The translations under genes were made by a program, and so were the position numbers. Under the pieces are notes generated by a model that ran no database searches, had not been told where the DNA came from, and saw only the letters and a program-made list of their open reading frames with translations. Below are positions 1 through 8,114 of a stretch of DNA of 11,118 nt, piece after piece. Positions within the stretch are counted from its first letter, which is position 1; each line of letters starts with the position of its first letter. The stretch lies in NCBI GenBank assembly GCA_012960755.1, contig DUAT01000179.1:1-11118 (forward strand), given 5' to 3'. Origin of the DNA: Gammaproteobacteria bacterium. Lineage in GTDB: Bacteria > Pseudomonadota > Gammaproteobacteria > Pseudomonadales > Azotimanducaceae_A.

Positions 1-34
1 AGGGGAACATGTACTTGGCTAGTGAAGCAGAAAT

Positions 35-224
35 GTGGTTAATTCTTCTTATACTCAAAAAATAGAAGGAAGAGAGGAGAGCAGAACCTACAAAACGCCT
101 AAAGAATCCGCAAATCAGGATGAACTTGTTGCACCTTTAACCTGGGTCCAAAGACTCAAAAGAGTCTTTCAACGGGCCGCGCTCGAGGAGCGAACCACTT
201 CTAAACTTGCGCCACGTCAAATAA
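35..224 (+). pseudogene. Probable decayed C-terminal fragment of an IS91-type transposase
   Basis: A GTG-started frame runs from 35 to 352, but only its first third looks like protein. Residues about 35-45 (LTWVQRLKRVF) resemble the conserved segment that, in many IS91-family (Y2 transposase) proteins, sits just before the C-terminal zinc-binding CxxCGG motif. That motif is absent: the frame continues with unrelated sequence right after LKRVF. In a shifted frame, 171-224 reads a short basic, proline-containing tail ending in TAA, which could be the original C terminus after an internal deletion and frameshift. Upstream, the frame is closed by a TAG at 20-22, so the rest of the transposase is missing. 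This points to an old insertion remnant bordering the operon. The family match is from memory of one short motif and could be wrong; the fragment has no expected function. Confidence 0.35.
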
Positions 225-406
225 ACAACAGGAATGTTTACGCGCTTGTGTCGAATCGTGATGATGAGGGATGTCTTGGCTTCTCGGAACTGGGACTCGT
301 GGGTCTTGGTGAATCGGCTTATTATCGTACGATAACGCATCCTCGCGGATAGAGATTTTTTAGTGCCCGTTGTTTTCAGACAAACTTCCCTATGGTGTCC
401 ACTCCA
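225..406. other. Non-coding leader upstream of the nitrate operon
   Basis: I see no convincing gene on either strand here. The open frames that cross it lack recognisable motifs and have no ribosome binding site. It contains a perfect 14-bp palindrome, TTATCGTACGATAA (322-335), which might be an operator but is of a size expected about once by chance in a window this long. A six-T run at 356-361 follows only a 4-bp stem and is not a credible terminator. The stretch separates the transposase-like remnant from the operon promoter. Confidence 0.5.
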
Positions 407-420
407 TTGATCCAAGTCAA
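407..420 (+). promoter_or_regulatory. FNR/Anr/Dnr-type binding site of the nitrate operon
   Basis: The sequence TTGAT-CCAA-GTCAA matches 9 of the 10 fixed bases of the FNR consensus (TTGAT-N4-ATCAA). The GTCAA right half is also common in Anr/Dnr sites of denitrifiers. Its centre is at 413.5. A -10-like hexamer lies at 443-448, giving a predicted transcription start near 455, which is the -41.5 spacing of class II FNR-activated promoters. It is the only such site seen upstream of a gene in the window and stands about 80 bases before the first cistron. The inference is that the whole operon is induced by low oxygen and/or nitric oxide through a Crp/Fnr-family activator. Confidence 0.7.
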
Positions 421-442
421 TGCAGCTATCGCTTTGATTGAC

Positions 443-448
443 TAAATT
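443..448 (+). promoter_or_regulatory. Putative -10 element of the operon promoter
   Basis: TAAATT agrees with TATAAT at four of six positions. It sits where a sigma-70 -10 box should be for an FNR-family activator bound at 407-420. No good -35 hexamer is visible, as expected for an activator-dependent class II promoter. The predicted start is around 454-456, leaving a leader of about 45 bases before the cytochrome gene. The assignment rests mainly on spacing. Confidence 0.5.
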
Positions 449-483
449 TACATTCAGATTGTCGCTATGACGTCGTAAATTCG

Positions 484-498
484 CCTCCGGGGTGGAGG
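484..498 (+). promoter_or_regulatory. Hairpin covering the Shine-Dalgarno of the first cistron
   Basis: CCTCC (484-488) is perfectly complementary to GGAGG (494-498), with a GGGGT loop. The right arm is the strongest Shine-Dalgarno-like sequence ahead of the cytochrome gene, only two bases before its ATG at 501. In mRNA the hairpin would compete with ribosome binding, and a possible alternative GTG start (492) lies in the loop and arm. Five GC-rich base pairs are visible; regulation by it is only inferred. Confidence 0.35.
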
Positions 499-500
499 TT

Positions 501-1415
501 ATGGTAATCGATCTACATCGAACAAATTTGGTTACATTGATAGTGCCCTTGCTGACGCTTTTGTGTTTTGGTACTGCCTTGAAAAGTCATGCTCAGGAAC
601 TGGGAGAATCTGAATTCCAGACCATTTGCATCGCTTGCCACACTATTGGAGAAGGTCGGCGTATCGGACCGGATCTGGCTGGTGTCACCGATAAACGCTC
701 ACAGGAGTGGTTGTTCAGCTTCATCAAATCCTCTCAATCGATGATTCAAAGCGGCGATCCGGACGCTCTGGCGATTTCGCAGGAATACCAAGGGCTCGTG
801 ATGCCGGATGCGTTTATGAGCGATACGCAAATCACGAATGTCATTCATTACCTTGCAATGAAAAGCGCTGCGGCAAGCCCAGATTCAGAAAACGTTCCCC
901 AGTCGACGCAGTCAGCTTCGGCTGAAACCGCACCCGATCCTGAGCCGTTTTCACAAGAACAGATCCTTGCGGGCCAACGATTTTTTCAAGGGGAACAACG
1001 CTTGGAAAATGGTGGCGCAGCCTGTAATGCATGTCACGATGTTCGCAATGACGCCGTCATCGGCGGCGGTATCCTCGCGGCGGAACTTACTACCGTTTTT
1101 TCAAGGATGGGCAAAGAAGGCGTGATCGCGATCCTCAGGCATTCTCCGTTCCCTGTCATGCAGGCTGCATATAAAGACAAAGGCCTCACGAAAGAAGAGG
1201 TTCAGGCGCTGGTAACGTTCCTTGAGTACGCAGACTCCGAAGAATACAACCAGTTACCAAGGGGCTACGGGGTTGGTCTTTTCCTGAGTGGCACTATTGG
1301 TGCTGGCATCATGTTTTTGCTCTTTGGAGTGATATGGCGCGGACGAAAGATTGGTTCCGTCAACCAGAAAATTTACGACCGCCAGGTCAAATCGCAGACC
1401 GATGGGGATCGATAA
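501..1415 (+). CDS. Membrane-anchored diheme c-type cytochrome, first gene of the nitrate operon
   Basis: Periplasmic electron carrier of 304 residues, anchored in the inner membrane by its C terminus. Residues 10-28 form a hydrophobic signal sequence with likely cleavage after SHA (29-31). The first cytochrome c domain has CIACH (43-47) and a plausible axial Met in VMPD (101). A low-complexity linker rich in Ser, Ala and Pro (about 122-150) leads to the second domain, with CNACH (175-179) and candidate Met 220. A transmembrane helix at about 258-279 is followed by a basic cytoplasmic tail. The ATG at 501 gives the best signal peptide, although its GGAGG is unusually close; a GTG at 492 would add three residues. 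It precedes narG by 38 bases. A cytochrome gene in this position occurs in Thermus (narC) and Nitrobacter nxr operons, suggesting that it passes electrons to or from the NarGHI complex. Family certain; exact partner inferred. Confidence 0.88.
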   Translation: MVIDLHRTNLVTLIVPLLTLLCFGTALKSHAQELGESEFQTICIACHTIGEGRRIGPDLAGVTDKRSQEWLFSFIKSSQSMIQSGDPDALAISQEYQGLVMPDAFMSDTQITNVIHYLAMKSAAASPDSENVPQSTQSASAETAPDPEPFSQEQILAGQRFFQGEQRLENGGAACNACHDVRNDAVIGGGILAAELTTVFSRMGKEGVIAILRHSPFPVMQAAYKDKGLTKEEVQALVTFLEYADSEEYNQLPRGYGVGLFLSGTIGAGIMFLLFGVIWRGRKIGSVNQKIYDRQVKSQTDGDR

Positions 1416-1453
1416 CTGTAAGCACGCAAAACTGACAATAACGGATAAGAATC

Positions 1454-4400
1454 ATGAGTTGGATAAAGGACATTATTTCACCCGAGACGCGGAACTGGGA
1501 AGAATTCTATCGAAATAGATTTCAACATGACCGGATTGTCAGAAGTACACACGGCGTAAATTGTACCGGCGGGTGCTCATGGCAGATTCACGTTAAAGAC
1601 GGCATTGTCGTCTGGGAGACCCAGCAACTGGACTACCCAGTCTTGGAGGACAAGCTCCCTCCCTACGAACCACGTGGCTGCCAGCGAGGGATTTCCTTCT
1701 CTTGGTACCTTTATAGCCCGCTCCGAATAAAGTATCCGCTGATTCGTGGCGCCCTGATAGATGCGTTTCGTGATGAAAAGGCAAAGAACGGCGGCGACCC
1801 AATGAAAGCCTGGAAATCGCTTCAGGCCAATGACACCAAACGACGCGCTTATCAGAAGGCCAGGGGTAAAGGAGGTTTTCGTCGGGCCAGTTGGGATGAA
1901 GTCATGGAACTCATGGCGGTGGCAAACATTTCTACCGCTGAGGAATATGGTCCGGACAGGGTCATTGGTTTCTCCCCTATCCCAGCAATGTCGATGCTCA
2001 GTTATGCCGCGGGTTCACGATTCCTGCAACTTTTCGGGGGCGTCTGTCTGAGTTTCTACGACTGGTATTGCGACCTGCCCACCGCATTCCCAGAAATCTG
2101 GGGCGAACAGACCGATGTTTGCGAAAGTGCAGACTGGTACAACTCCAAGATGATTGCGGATATGGGCGCGTGCCTGAACATGACACGCACACCTGATTGC
2201 CATTTCTTTGCTGAATCTCGACACAATGGTACCAAGGCAGTGGTTTTCTCTCCGGACTTTTCACAGGTCTGTAAATATGCCGACCAGTGGGTGCCGCTAC
2301 ACGCGGGTAGTGATGGTGCATTCTGGATGGCTGTTTCCCATGTCATCCTGAAAGAGTTCCACCATGATGCTCAGACCCCCTATTTTATTGATTACGTAAA
2401 GCAGTACACCGACAGTCCCATGCTCGTGAGGCTCGATGAGGTTGACGGTCACTACCGACCCGGTCGATTACTTCGTGCTAACGAACTTGAAGAGTACACG
2501 GGCACAAGCAATGGCGACTGGAAGTTCGTCAGCATCGATTCTGATACCGGCCAGTACGTCATCCCGAAGGGCGCGATGGGTCATCGTTGGGATGAGACTG
2601 GCGGCAACTGGAACATGAAACTCGAAAATGCGGAAGACGACCGCCCTTACGACCCGCTTTTGACATTCCTTAACGACAAGGACGATGTTGCCCTGACAGA
2701 ATTTGACGAGTGGGGTCTCGATATCAAGGCACTACGAGGCGTGCCTGTTAAGAGGGTCCAGACCGAATCCGGTAAAACCGTATTGGTAACAACTGTGTAC
2801 GACCTGACGATGGCTCAGTATGGGGTCGGGCGCGGTTTAGATGGTGCCTATCCCGAGGACTATGCCGATAAAGACGCGGCATATACCCCCGCGTGGCAGG
2901 AGGTGTTCACCGGCGTTGACGCAAAGACCGTATTGCAGTTTGCAAGGGAATGGGCGAACACTGCCAATATAACGGAAGGCAAGTGCATGATCATCATCGG
3001 TGCGGGTATCAATCACTGGTACCACGCGAACCTGATGTACCGCGCCGGTGCCATGGCATTGATGCTGAGCGGCTGTGTTGGCAAGAATGGCGGCGGTCTG
3101 AACCATTATGTTGGTCAGGAGAAACTGGCACCGATGGATTCCTGGAGCAATATCGCATTTGCAAAAGACTGGCAGGATCCCGTTCGACTACAGCAGGCAC
3201 CTTTGTGGCACTACATCAACACCTGCCAGTATCGCTACGATGGTCAGTATTCACGATACAACACCGTGCCAGATAACGAGATGACTAGGGCGCATACAGC
3301 AGACACCATCTATAAGGCTGTTCGCAACGGGTGGATGCCTTTCTATCCCCAGTTCAAACAAAACACGCTTGAACTCTGTGATACGGAAGTCAGTGAAGGC
3401 GCAGATAGCGATGATGCGATCAAGAATAACGTCCTCGAAAAGCTAAAATCTAGGGACATACAGTACTCCGTTAGTGATCCGGAGAATCCGCAGAATTACC
3501 CGCGGGTGTGGTACATCTGGCGCGGCAACGCCATCGTCGGGTCGATGAAAGGACACGAGTATTGCCTGAAGCACTACCTCGGTACCCATTCCAACGGTAT
3601 CGCAGAAGACTCTGAAGAACATACGGAGGAAGTCGAATGGACTGAAGTTGCACCGGTCGGCAAGATGGACCTGGTGGTGGACCTTAATTTCCGCATGGAC
3701 TCGTCCGCGCTGTACTCTGATATCGTGCTACCTGCGGCCTCCTGGTACGAGAAGGCAGACATGAACAGCACCGACCTGCACTCATTCATCCATCCGCTAT
3801 CGCAAGCCATCGCCCCCGTCTGGGAATCAAAAACGGACTGGAATATTTTCCGGGACCTGGCAAAGGCGACAAGCGAGGCAGCCAAAAAATACTTTTCCAG
3901 ACCTCGAAAAGACATTGTCACCGTTCCCCTGGCACATGATACGGCGGACGAGATTACTCAACCTCACGTTAAGGACTGGTACAAGGGAGAAATAGAAGCC
4001 ATTCCGGGCAAGAGCATGCACAAGTTGGCCGTTGTCGAGCGTGATTACACAAAAATCTACGAAAAGTTCATCACACTCGGCGACAGAATCAAGACAACCG
4101 GTCTTGGTGCTCACGGTAACCATTTTCAGTGCGATGACATATACGATGAGATGGTTGATTCCAACCACTTTCCGTCGCGGACTTTGGACGGTAAGACCTA
4201 CCCATCAATAGAGGAAGACATCGACGCCGCCAACGCGGTGCTCAATCTCTCCACGCTCACCAACGGCAAGCTCACGGTTCGTGCCTACGAATACATGGAG
4301 AAGAAAACCGGCCTTGATCTGGTCCACCTGGCCAAGGGAAGCGAAGACGTCAATTTGAGCTACGCGGACCTGCAAGCGCAGCCACGCAGATACAACACCT

Positions 4401-5074
4401 CTCCCTTGTGGTCTGGTTTGATGAACGATGGCAGGGCTTACGCGCCTTACACTTACAACTACGACATGCTGGTTCCCTGGCGGACTTTAACGGGTCGCCA
4501 ACACTTTTACCTGGACCATGACATGTACATCGCCTATGGCGAAAACCTGCCAACCTACAAACCGGCACCCAAGCCCGAGCTTTATGGTGACCTGAAAGAA
4601 ACGCTCAAGGCCGGTGAGGCATTGGTGCTGAATTACCTCACGCCCCATGGTAAGTGGCATATCCATTCCACCTACATGGAAAACCTTCGCATGCTAACGC
4701 TTTCTCGGGGGTGCGAGCCCTGTTGGATGAGCGAAGTGGATGCCAAGCAGCTGGGTATCCAGGATAACGACTGGGTAGAGGTGTACAACGATCACGGCGT
4801 TTATTGTACGCGGGCTGTTGTCAGCTCCCGGATACCAAGGGGCGTCTGTATTGTTTATCACGTCCCGGAACGAACGACGGGCATTCCCAAGTCCCAGGAA
4901 AGAGGAAACCGGCGCGCAGGCGGACACAACAGTGTTACGCGAATCCACCTGAAGCCGAATTTCCTTGCTGGAGGCTATGGGCAGTTCAGCTACCACTTTA
5001 ACTACTGGGGCCCAATCGCCCCCAACAGGGACACACACGTAACGGTTAAGAAAATGAACAAAGTGGTTTGGTAA
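1454..5074 (+). CDS. narG: Respiratory nitrate reductase alpha subunit NarG (or NxrA-like)
   Basis: Catalytic molybdenum subunit of 1206 residues (E. coli NarG has 1247), reducing nitrate to nitrite at a Mo-bis-MGD centre in the cytoplasm. The N terminus has the FS0 4Fe-4S ligands His33, Cys37, Cys41 and Cys76, with exactly the NarG spacing (4, 4, 35). There is no twin-arginine signal. The Mo ligand is predicted to be Asp203 in [10 protein letters not shown], equivalent to E. coli Asp222. The GEQTD and SADWYNS motifs follow, and the C-terminal dinucleotide-binding domain lies at about 1050-1180. Compared with E. coli NarG, the segment around MTRTPD (243-248) and the C-terminal [10 protein letters not shown] resemble, from memory, the NxrA-like branch of Nitrobacter and Nitrococcus and related NarG proteins. 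The physiological direction is therefore not settled by sequence. Extra cysteines occur at 223, 240 and 249 and as CEPC at 1087-1090. The start follows a weak GGATAAG. Cofactor ligands are complete, so it should be active. Confidence 0.97.
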   Translation: MSWIKDIISPETRNWEEFYRNRFQHDRIVRSTHGVNCTGGCSWQIHVKDGIVVWETQQLDYPVLEDKLPPYEPRGCQRGISFSWYLYSPLRIKYPLIRGALIDAFRDEKAKNGGDPMKAWKSLQANDTKRRAYQKARGKGGFRRASWDEVMELMAVANISTAEEYGPDRVIGFSPIPAMSMLSYAAGSRFLQLFGGVCLSFYDWYCDLPTAFPEIWGEQTDVCESADWYNSKMIADMGACLNMTRTPDCHFFAESRHNGTKAVVFSPDFSQVCKYADQWVPLHAGSDGAFWMAVSHVILKEFHHDAQTPYFIDYVKQYTDSPMLVRLDEVDGHYRPGRLLRANELEEYTGTSNGDWKFVSIDSDTGQYVIPKGAMGHRWDETGGNWNMKLENAEDDRPYDPLLTFLNDKDDVALTEFDEWGLDIKALRGVPVKRVQTESGKTVLVTTVYDLTMAQYGVGRGLDGAYPEDYADKDAAYTPAWQEVFTGVDAKTVLQFAREWANTANITEGKCMIIIGAGINHWYHANLMYRAGAMALMLSGCVGKNGGGLNHYVGQEKLAPMDSWSNIAFAKDWQDPVRLQQAPLWHYINTCQYRYDGQYSRYNTVPDNEMTRAHTADTIYKAVRNGWMPFYPQFKQNTLELCDTEVSEGADSDDAIKNNVLEKLKSRDIQYSVSDPENPQNYPRVWYIWRGNAIVGSMKGHEYCLKHYLGTHSNGIAEDSEEHTEEVEWTEVAPVGKMDLVVDLNFRMDSSALYSDIVLPAASWYEKADMNSTDLHSFIHPLSQAIAPVWESKTDWNIFRDLAKATSEAAKKYFSRPRKDIVTVPLAHDTADEITQPHVKDWYKGEIEAIPGKSMHKLAVVERDYTKIYEKFITLGDRIKTTGLGAHGNHFQCDDIYDEMVDSNHFPSRTLDGKTYPSIEEDIDAANAVLNLSTLTNGKLTVRAYEYMEKKTGLDLVHLAKGSEDVNLSYADLQAQPRRYNTSPLWSGLMNDGRAYAPYTYNYDMLVPWRTLTGRQHFYLDHDMYIAYGENLPTYKPAPKPELYGDLKETLKAGEALVLNYLTPHGKWHIHSTYMENLRMLTLSRGCEPCWMSEVDAKQLGIQDNDWVEVYNDHGVYCTRAVVSSRIPRGVCIVYHVPERTTGIPKSQERGNRRAGGHNSVTRIHLKPNFLAGGYGQFSYHFNYWGPIAPNRDTHVTVKKMNKVVW

Positions 5075-5098
5075 AACAATATCTGGATGGAGTAGACA

Positions 5099-6658
5099 GT
5101 GGACATACGATCACAAATATCAATGGTTTTTCACCTCGACAAGTGCATTGGCTGCCACACCTGCTCGATTGCCTGTAAGAACATCTGGAGTGATCGGAAA
5201 GGCGCCGAGTACATGTGGTGGAACAACGTTGAAACCAAACCCGGCACAGGCTACCCGACCAAATGGGAAGACCAGCTGATCTACAAGGGCGGCTGGGAAA
5301 ATAAAGGTGCTGACGGTGGCGAAATCAAGCTGAAGGGCGCCGGTAAAGGCAAGGGACTGGGTAATATTTTCCACAACCCGCACCTGCCGGTTATTGATGA
5401 CTACTACGAACCGTTTACCTACAAGTATCTTGACCTGGTTGAATCACCTGAAAGTGATGACCAGCCAACCGCGCGACCTGTCTCGCTGATCACCGGCAAG
5501 CCCATTGACATTAAGATGGGCCCTAACTGGGATGATGACCTGAGCGGCACACCGGACTATGCGCGCAACGACCCTAACCTGAAAAACCTGTCTGAAACAG
5601 AACGCGAAGCGATGTTTCAGCTTGAAAAAATGGCCTTCTTCTACCTACCGCGTATCTGCAACCATTGCCTGAATCCAGCATGCGTTGCGTCCTGCCCTTC
5701 CGGTGCGATTTACAAAAGAGGTGAAGACGGTATTGTTCTCGTCAACCAGGAAGAATGCCGCGGCTGGCGCATGTGTGTAACCGCCTGCCCTTACAAGAAG
5801 ACCTACTACAACTGGCACACCGGTAAATCAGAGAAATGCATACTCTGCTTTCCCCGACTGGAAGCCGGTTTGGCACCCGCATGCATGCACTCCTGTGTCG
5901 GACGCATACGCTATCTAGGCGTCATCCTCTATGACGCCGACAAGATTGAGGAAGTGGCCCGCTCGCCAGAGGGCCAGTTGGTGCAAAACCACATGGACAT
6001 CATGCTGGACCCGAATGATCCCGAGGTTATCGCAGGAGCGAAAGCCAATGGTGTTGCTGATTCAACGATAAGGTCTGCGCAGAAATCCCCGGTATACAAC
6101 TTCGTTAAAAAATGGGGACTGGCACTACCATTGCATTCCGAATTCCGCACGATGCCCATGCTGTTCTATGTTCCCCCGCTTCTGCCAGTCATGGCGTCGC
6201 TGGGCAAGGCAGATAAGAACCAGCTGGACAAAACAGGCCCGGTGGTGAAGCAATGGAACGACGACTGGCTTTACGACACGAGCACCGACGATATTTTCGG
6301 GACGATCGACGACTCCCGCTTCCCCATGCAGTACATGGCGAACCTGTTCAGCGCCGGAGACGTCGATATGATTAAGGCGCGCATCATGAAGCTGATGGCA
6401 GTCAGGATCTATCGCAGGTTTGTCACCGTTGGTGACATTGCTGAAGACAAAGCGATGAAAGCATTGCAGGAAGCAGGGCTGACGCCGGAGCTGGCTGAGG
6501 AGATTTACTATCTGACCTCTCTTGCGAAATTCGATGACCGTTTTGTTATTCCCGCTGCCCACCGCGAGCAGGCGATTGAAATGATGGAGTTCACCGGCGA
6601 TAAAAAAGGTAACGCCGGCTTCGGATTTAAAGAAGGCACTGCCAAAAGGGGACTTTAA
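5099..6658 (+). CDS. narH: Respiratory nitrate reductase beta subunit NarH, four iron-sulfur clusters
   Basis: Electron-transfer subunit of 519 residues (E. coli 512) that links the NarI hemes to NarG on the cytoplasmic face. Four cysteine groups are visible: CIGCHTCSIAC (16-26), CNHCLNPACVASC (187-199), CRGWRMCVTAC (220-230) and CILC...CMHSC (247-266). In the third group Trp223 replaces one cysteine, the NarH hallmark that makes this centre a 3Fe-4S cluster. The start is GTG at 5099. It is supported by a TGGAG six bases upstream and by alignment of MDIRSQ with the E. coli N terminus; the ATG at 5123 would cut off conserved residues. It starts 24 bases after narG, and narJ begins two bases after its stop. 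The same ligand set occurs in NxrB of nitrite oxidisers, so it shares the ambiguity of NarG. Confidence 0.97.
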   Translation: MDIRSQISMVFHLDKCIGCHTCSIACKNIWSDRKGAEYMWWNNVETKPGTGYPTKWEDQLIYKGGWENKGADGGEIKLKGAGKGKGLGNIFHNPHLPVIDDYYEPFTYKYLDLVESPESDDQPTARPVSLITGKPIDIKMGPNWDDDLSGTPDYARNDPNLKNLSETEREAMFQLEKMAFFYLPRICNHCLNPACVASCPSGAIYKRGEDGIVLVNQEECRGWRMCVTACPYKKTYYNWHTGKSEKCILCFPRLEAGLAPACMHSCVGRIRYLGVILYDADKIEEVARSPEGQLVQNHMDIMLDPNDPEVIAGAKANGVADSTIRSAQKSPVYNFVKKWGLALPLHSEFRTMPMLFYVPPLLPVMASLGKADKNQLDKTGPVVKQWNDDWLYDTSTDDIFGTIDDSRFPMQYMANLFSAGDVDMIKARIMKLMAVRIYRRFVTVGDIAEDKAMKALQEAGLTPELAEEIYYLTSLAKFDDRFVIPAAHREQAIEMMEFTGDKKGNAGFGFKEGTAKRGL

Positions 6659-6660
6659 AG

Positions 6661-7344
6661 ATGAAAAATTTAGATCACTATCGAACCATGGCACCACTCT
6701 TCGCATACCCTGAGGCAGACTTTCCCGTCAAGCTCGAACGGATCAAGTCATTATTGGATGCTGGGTATCCAGCCGCGGCGGAAAAATTCGAAATGTTCCT
6801 TGGTTATCTTCCCACCGGCGACCTTCTGCTGATCCAGGAATTGTTTACGCGCTCATTCGACATACAGGCGATTGCAACCCTTGATCTTGGCTACGTACTC
6901 TTCGGCGATGACTACAAGCGAGGCGAACTGCTCTCTAATCTGAACCGGGAACATCACCAAGCAGGCAATGATTGCGGCTCTGAGCTGGCAGACAATCTTG
7001 CAAACGTGCTGAATTTGATGAGCAAGCTTGAAGACGAAGAACTGATAATTGATCTGGCCTATGCGATGGTCGCACCAGCTCTCACCGAGATCATTGATGA
7101 ATTCGATCCCGCCCGAATGCAGAAGAAGAACGAATCCTACGAAAAACATTACAAGACACTCATTGAAACACCGCCAGTGAAAAACGAAGCAGTGACCCTG
7201 TACAAGTTCGCGCTGGAATCACTTTATGAGGTATTCAAGCAGGACTTTTCACTGATAGCAGAAAAGCCACTGCGGCGAAAAACGAGCGACTTCCTGATAT
7301 CGGTGATTCAGGAAAATGAAATTGAACAACAAGCGGAAGCTTGA
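6661..7344 (+). CDS. narJ: Nitrate reductase assembly chaperone NarJ
   Basis: A 227-residue, mostly helical, acidic protein of the NarJ/TorD family (E. coli NarJ 236). It is not part of the mature enzyme: it binds apo-NarG, assists insertion of the molybdenum cofactor and FS0 cluster, and holds NarGH until it docks on NarI. Supporting features are the motif DLGYVLFGDDYKRGELL (about 77-93), followed by LNREH, and the long amphipathic helices on either side, together with its fixed position between narH and narI. The ATG at 6661 lies two bases after the narH stop, so translation is probably coupled; an AGGGG is present inside the narH end. No signal peptide or membrane helix is visible, as expected for a cytoplasmic chaperone. 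Confidence 0.93.
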   Translation: MKNLDHYRTMAPLFAYPEADFPVKLERIKSLLDAGYPAAAEKFEMFLGYLPTGDLLLIQELFTRSFDIQAIATLDLGYVLFGDDYKRGELLSNLNREHHQAGNDCGSELADNLANVLNLMSKLEDEELIIDLAYAMVAPALTEIIDEFDPARMQKKNESYEKHYKTLIETPPVKNEAVTLYKFALESLYEVFKQDFSLIAEKPLRRKTSDFLISVIQENEIEQQAEA

Positions 7345-7362
7345 CATTAAGGAGTAACACTC

Positions 7363-8091
7363 ATGAATCCATACGATTACTTCTTTTTCGTCATCTTTCC
7401 TTATCTTGTCGCAACTGTGTTCCTGGTGGGCACCATCTATCGCTACCGAAAGTCCGGATACACTGTCACCAGCCTGTCAGCGCAGTTCCTCGAGGGCCGG
7501 CAAGGATTCTGGGGTACGGTTCCTTTTCACTGGGGAATCCTGATGATTTTCCTCGGGCACCTGGTGGCGTTTGCCTTTCCTGCCTCGGTGCTGGCATGGA
7601 ACGCAGACCCGATGCGGCTCATTATTCATGAAGGTCTCGGCTTCACTTTCGCGGTTGCCGTCGTTATCGGCCTCTGCGCGCTCATCCTCCGGCGGCTGAC
7701 GAATCCACGACTGCGCGTTGTGACGTCAAAGATGGACTTGTTCGTTGAGTTCATGTTGCTTGCGCAGGTTCTTTTAGGCTGCTGGATCGCATTAGGCTAT
7801 CGCTGGGGTTCATCCTGGTTTGCAGCAGACCTGTCACCTTACCTGTGGTCCATTATTCAATTTAGTCCACAACCTGAAGCGGTGTACGCTATGCCGCTGG
7901 TGATTAAGGCACACATTGTCGGTGCCTTCTCAATCTTTCTCATTTTTCCTTTCACTCGTCTTGTTCATCTGCTCGTCGCACCATTTCACTATCTTGTGCG
8001 TCCCTACCAGGTCGTTATCTGGTATTGGGATCGCAAACTCGTGCGTCAACCTAGCACCCCGTGGTCGGAGGCCAGACCACGCAATAACTGA
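7363..8091 (+). CDS. narI: Respiratory nitrate reductase gamma subunit NarI, diheme cytochrome b
   Basis: Membrane anchor and quinol oxidase subunit, 242 residues (E. coli 225). Five hydrophobic segments lie at about 5-26, 52-73, 86-109, 125-146 and 183-204. The four heme b ligands are visible: His56 and His66 in the second helix (the same numbers as in E. coli) and His184 and His202 in the fifth (E. coli 187 and 205). FPFTRLVH (195-202) is the family signature. Full conservation implies a working quinol-linked b-heme pathway, so the upstream cytochrome c adds to NarI and does not replace it. A strong AAGGAG (7349-7354) precedes the ATG at a good distance. The C-terminal tail is somewhat longer than in E. 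coli and ends polar. The first transporter gene follows after 23 bases. Confidence 0.96.
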   Translation: MNPYDYFFFVIFPYLVATVFLVGTIYRYRKSGYTVTSLSAQFLEGRQGFWGTVPFHWGILMIFLGHLVAFAFPASVLAWNADPMRLIIHEGLGFTFAVAVVIGLCALILRRLTNPRLRVVTSKMDLFVEFMLLAQVLLGCWIALGYRWGSSWFAADLSPYLWSIIQFSPQPEAVYAMPLVIKAHIVGAFSIFLIFPFTRLVHLLVAPFHYLVRPYQVVIWYWDRKLVRQPSTPWSEARPRNN

Positions 8092-8114
8092 GGGTGTCTA
8101 TCTAGGAGTATAGG

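Noticed and set aside
150..169. 8-bp inverted repeat AAAGACTC-AAAA-GAGTCTTT as a terminator
   Set aside because: No T-run follows, the stem is AT-rich, it sits inside the conserved RLKRVF codons, and a repeat of this size is expected about once by chance.
35..352. Complete 105-residue open frame as a genuine small gene
   Set aside because: GTG start, no ribosome binding site, and no coherent protein character after the first 45 residues; better explained as a decayed fragment.
339..361. ATCC-TCGC-GGAT stem followed by six T as an intrinsic terminator
   Set aside because: The stem is only four base pairs and is separated from the T-run by five bases.
434..447. Second FNR-like site TTGAT-TGAC-TAAAT
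   Set aside because: The right half matches ATCAA poorly and overlaps the putative -10 element.
1416..1453. Separate narG promoter or an nxrX-type gene between operon members
   Set aside because: The 38-base gap has no FNR-type site or convincing promoter, and the 24-base narG-narH gap has no room for nxrX.
6125..6706. 193-residue minus-strand open frame
   Set aside because: Entirely opposite narH and the narJ start, with no motif; a shadow of the coding frame.
8060..8081. Hairpin CGTGGTC-N8-GACCACG at the narI/narK boundary as a terminator or attenuator
   Set aside because: No T-run follows, the repeat lies within the last narI codons, and several 7-bp repeats of this kind are expected by chance in a window this long.
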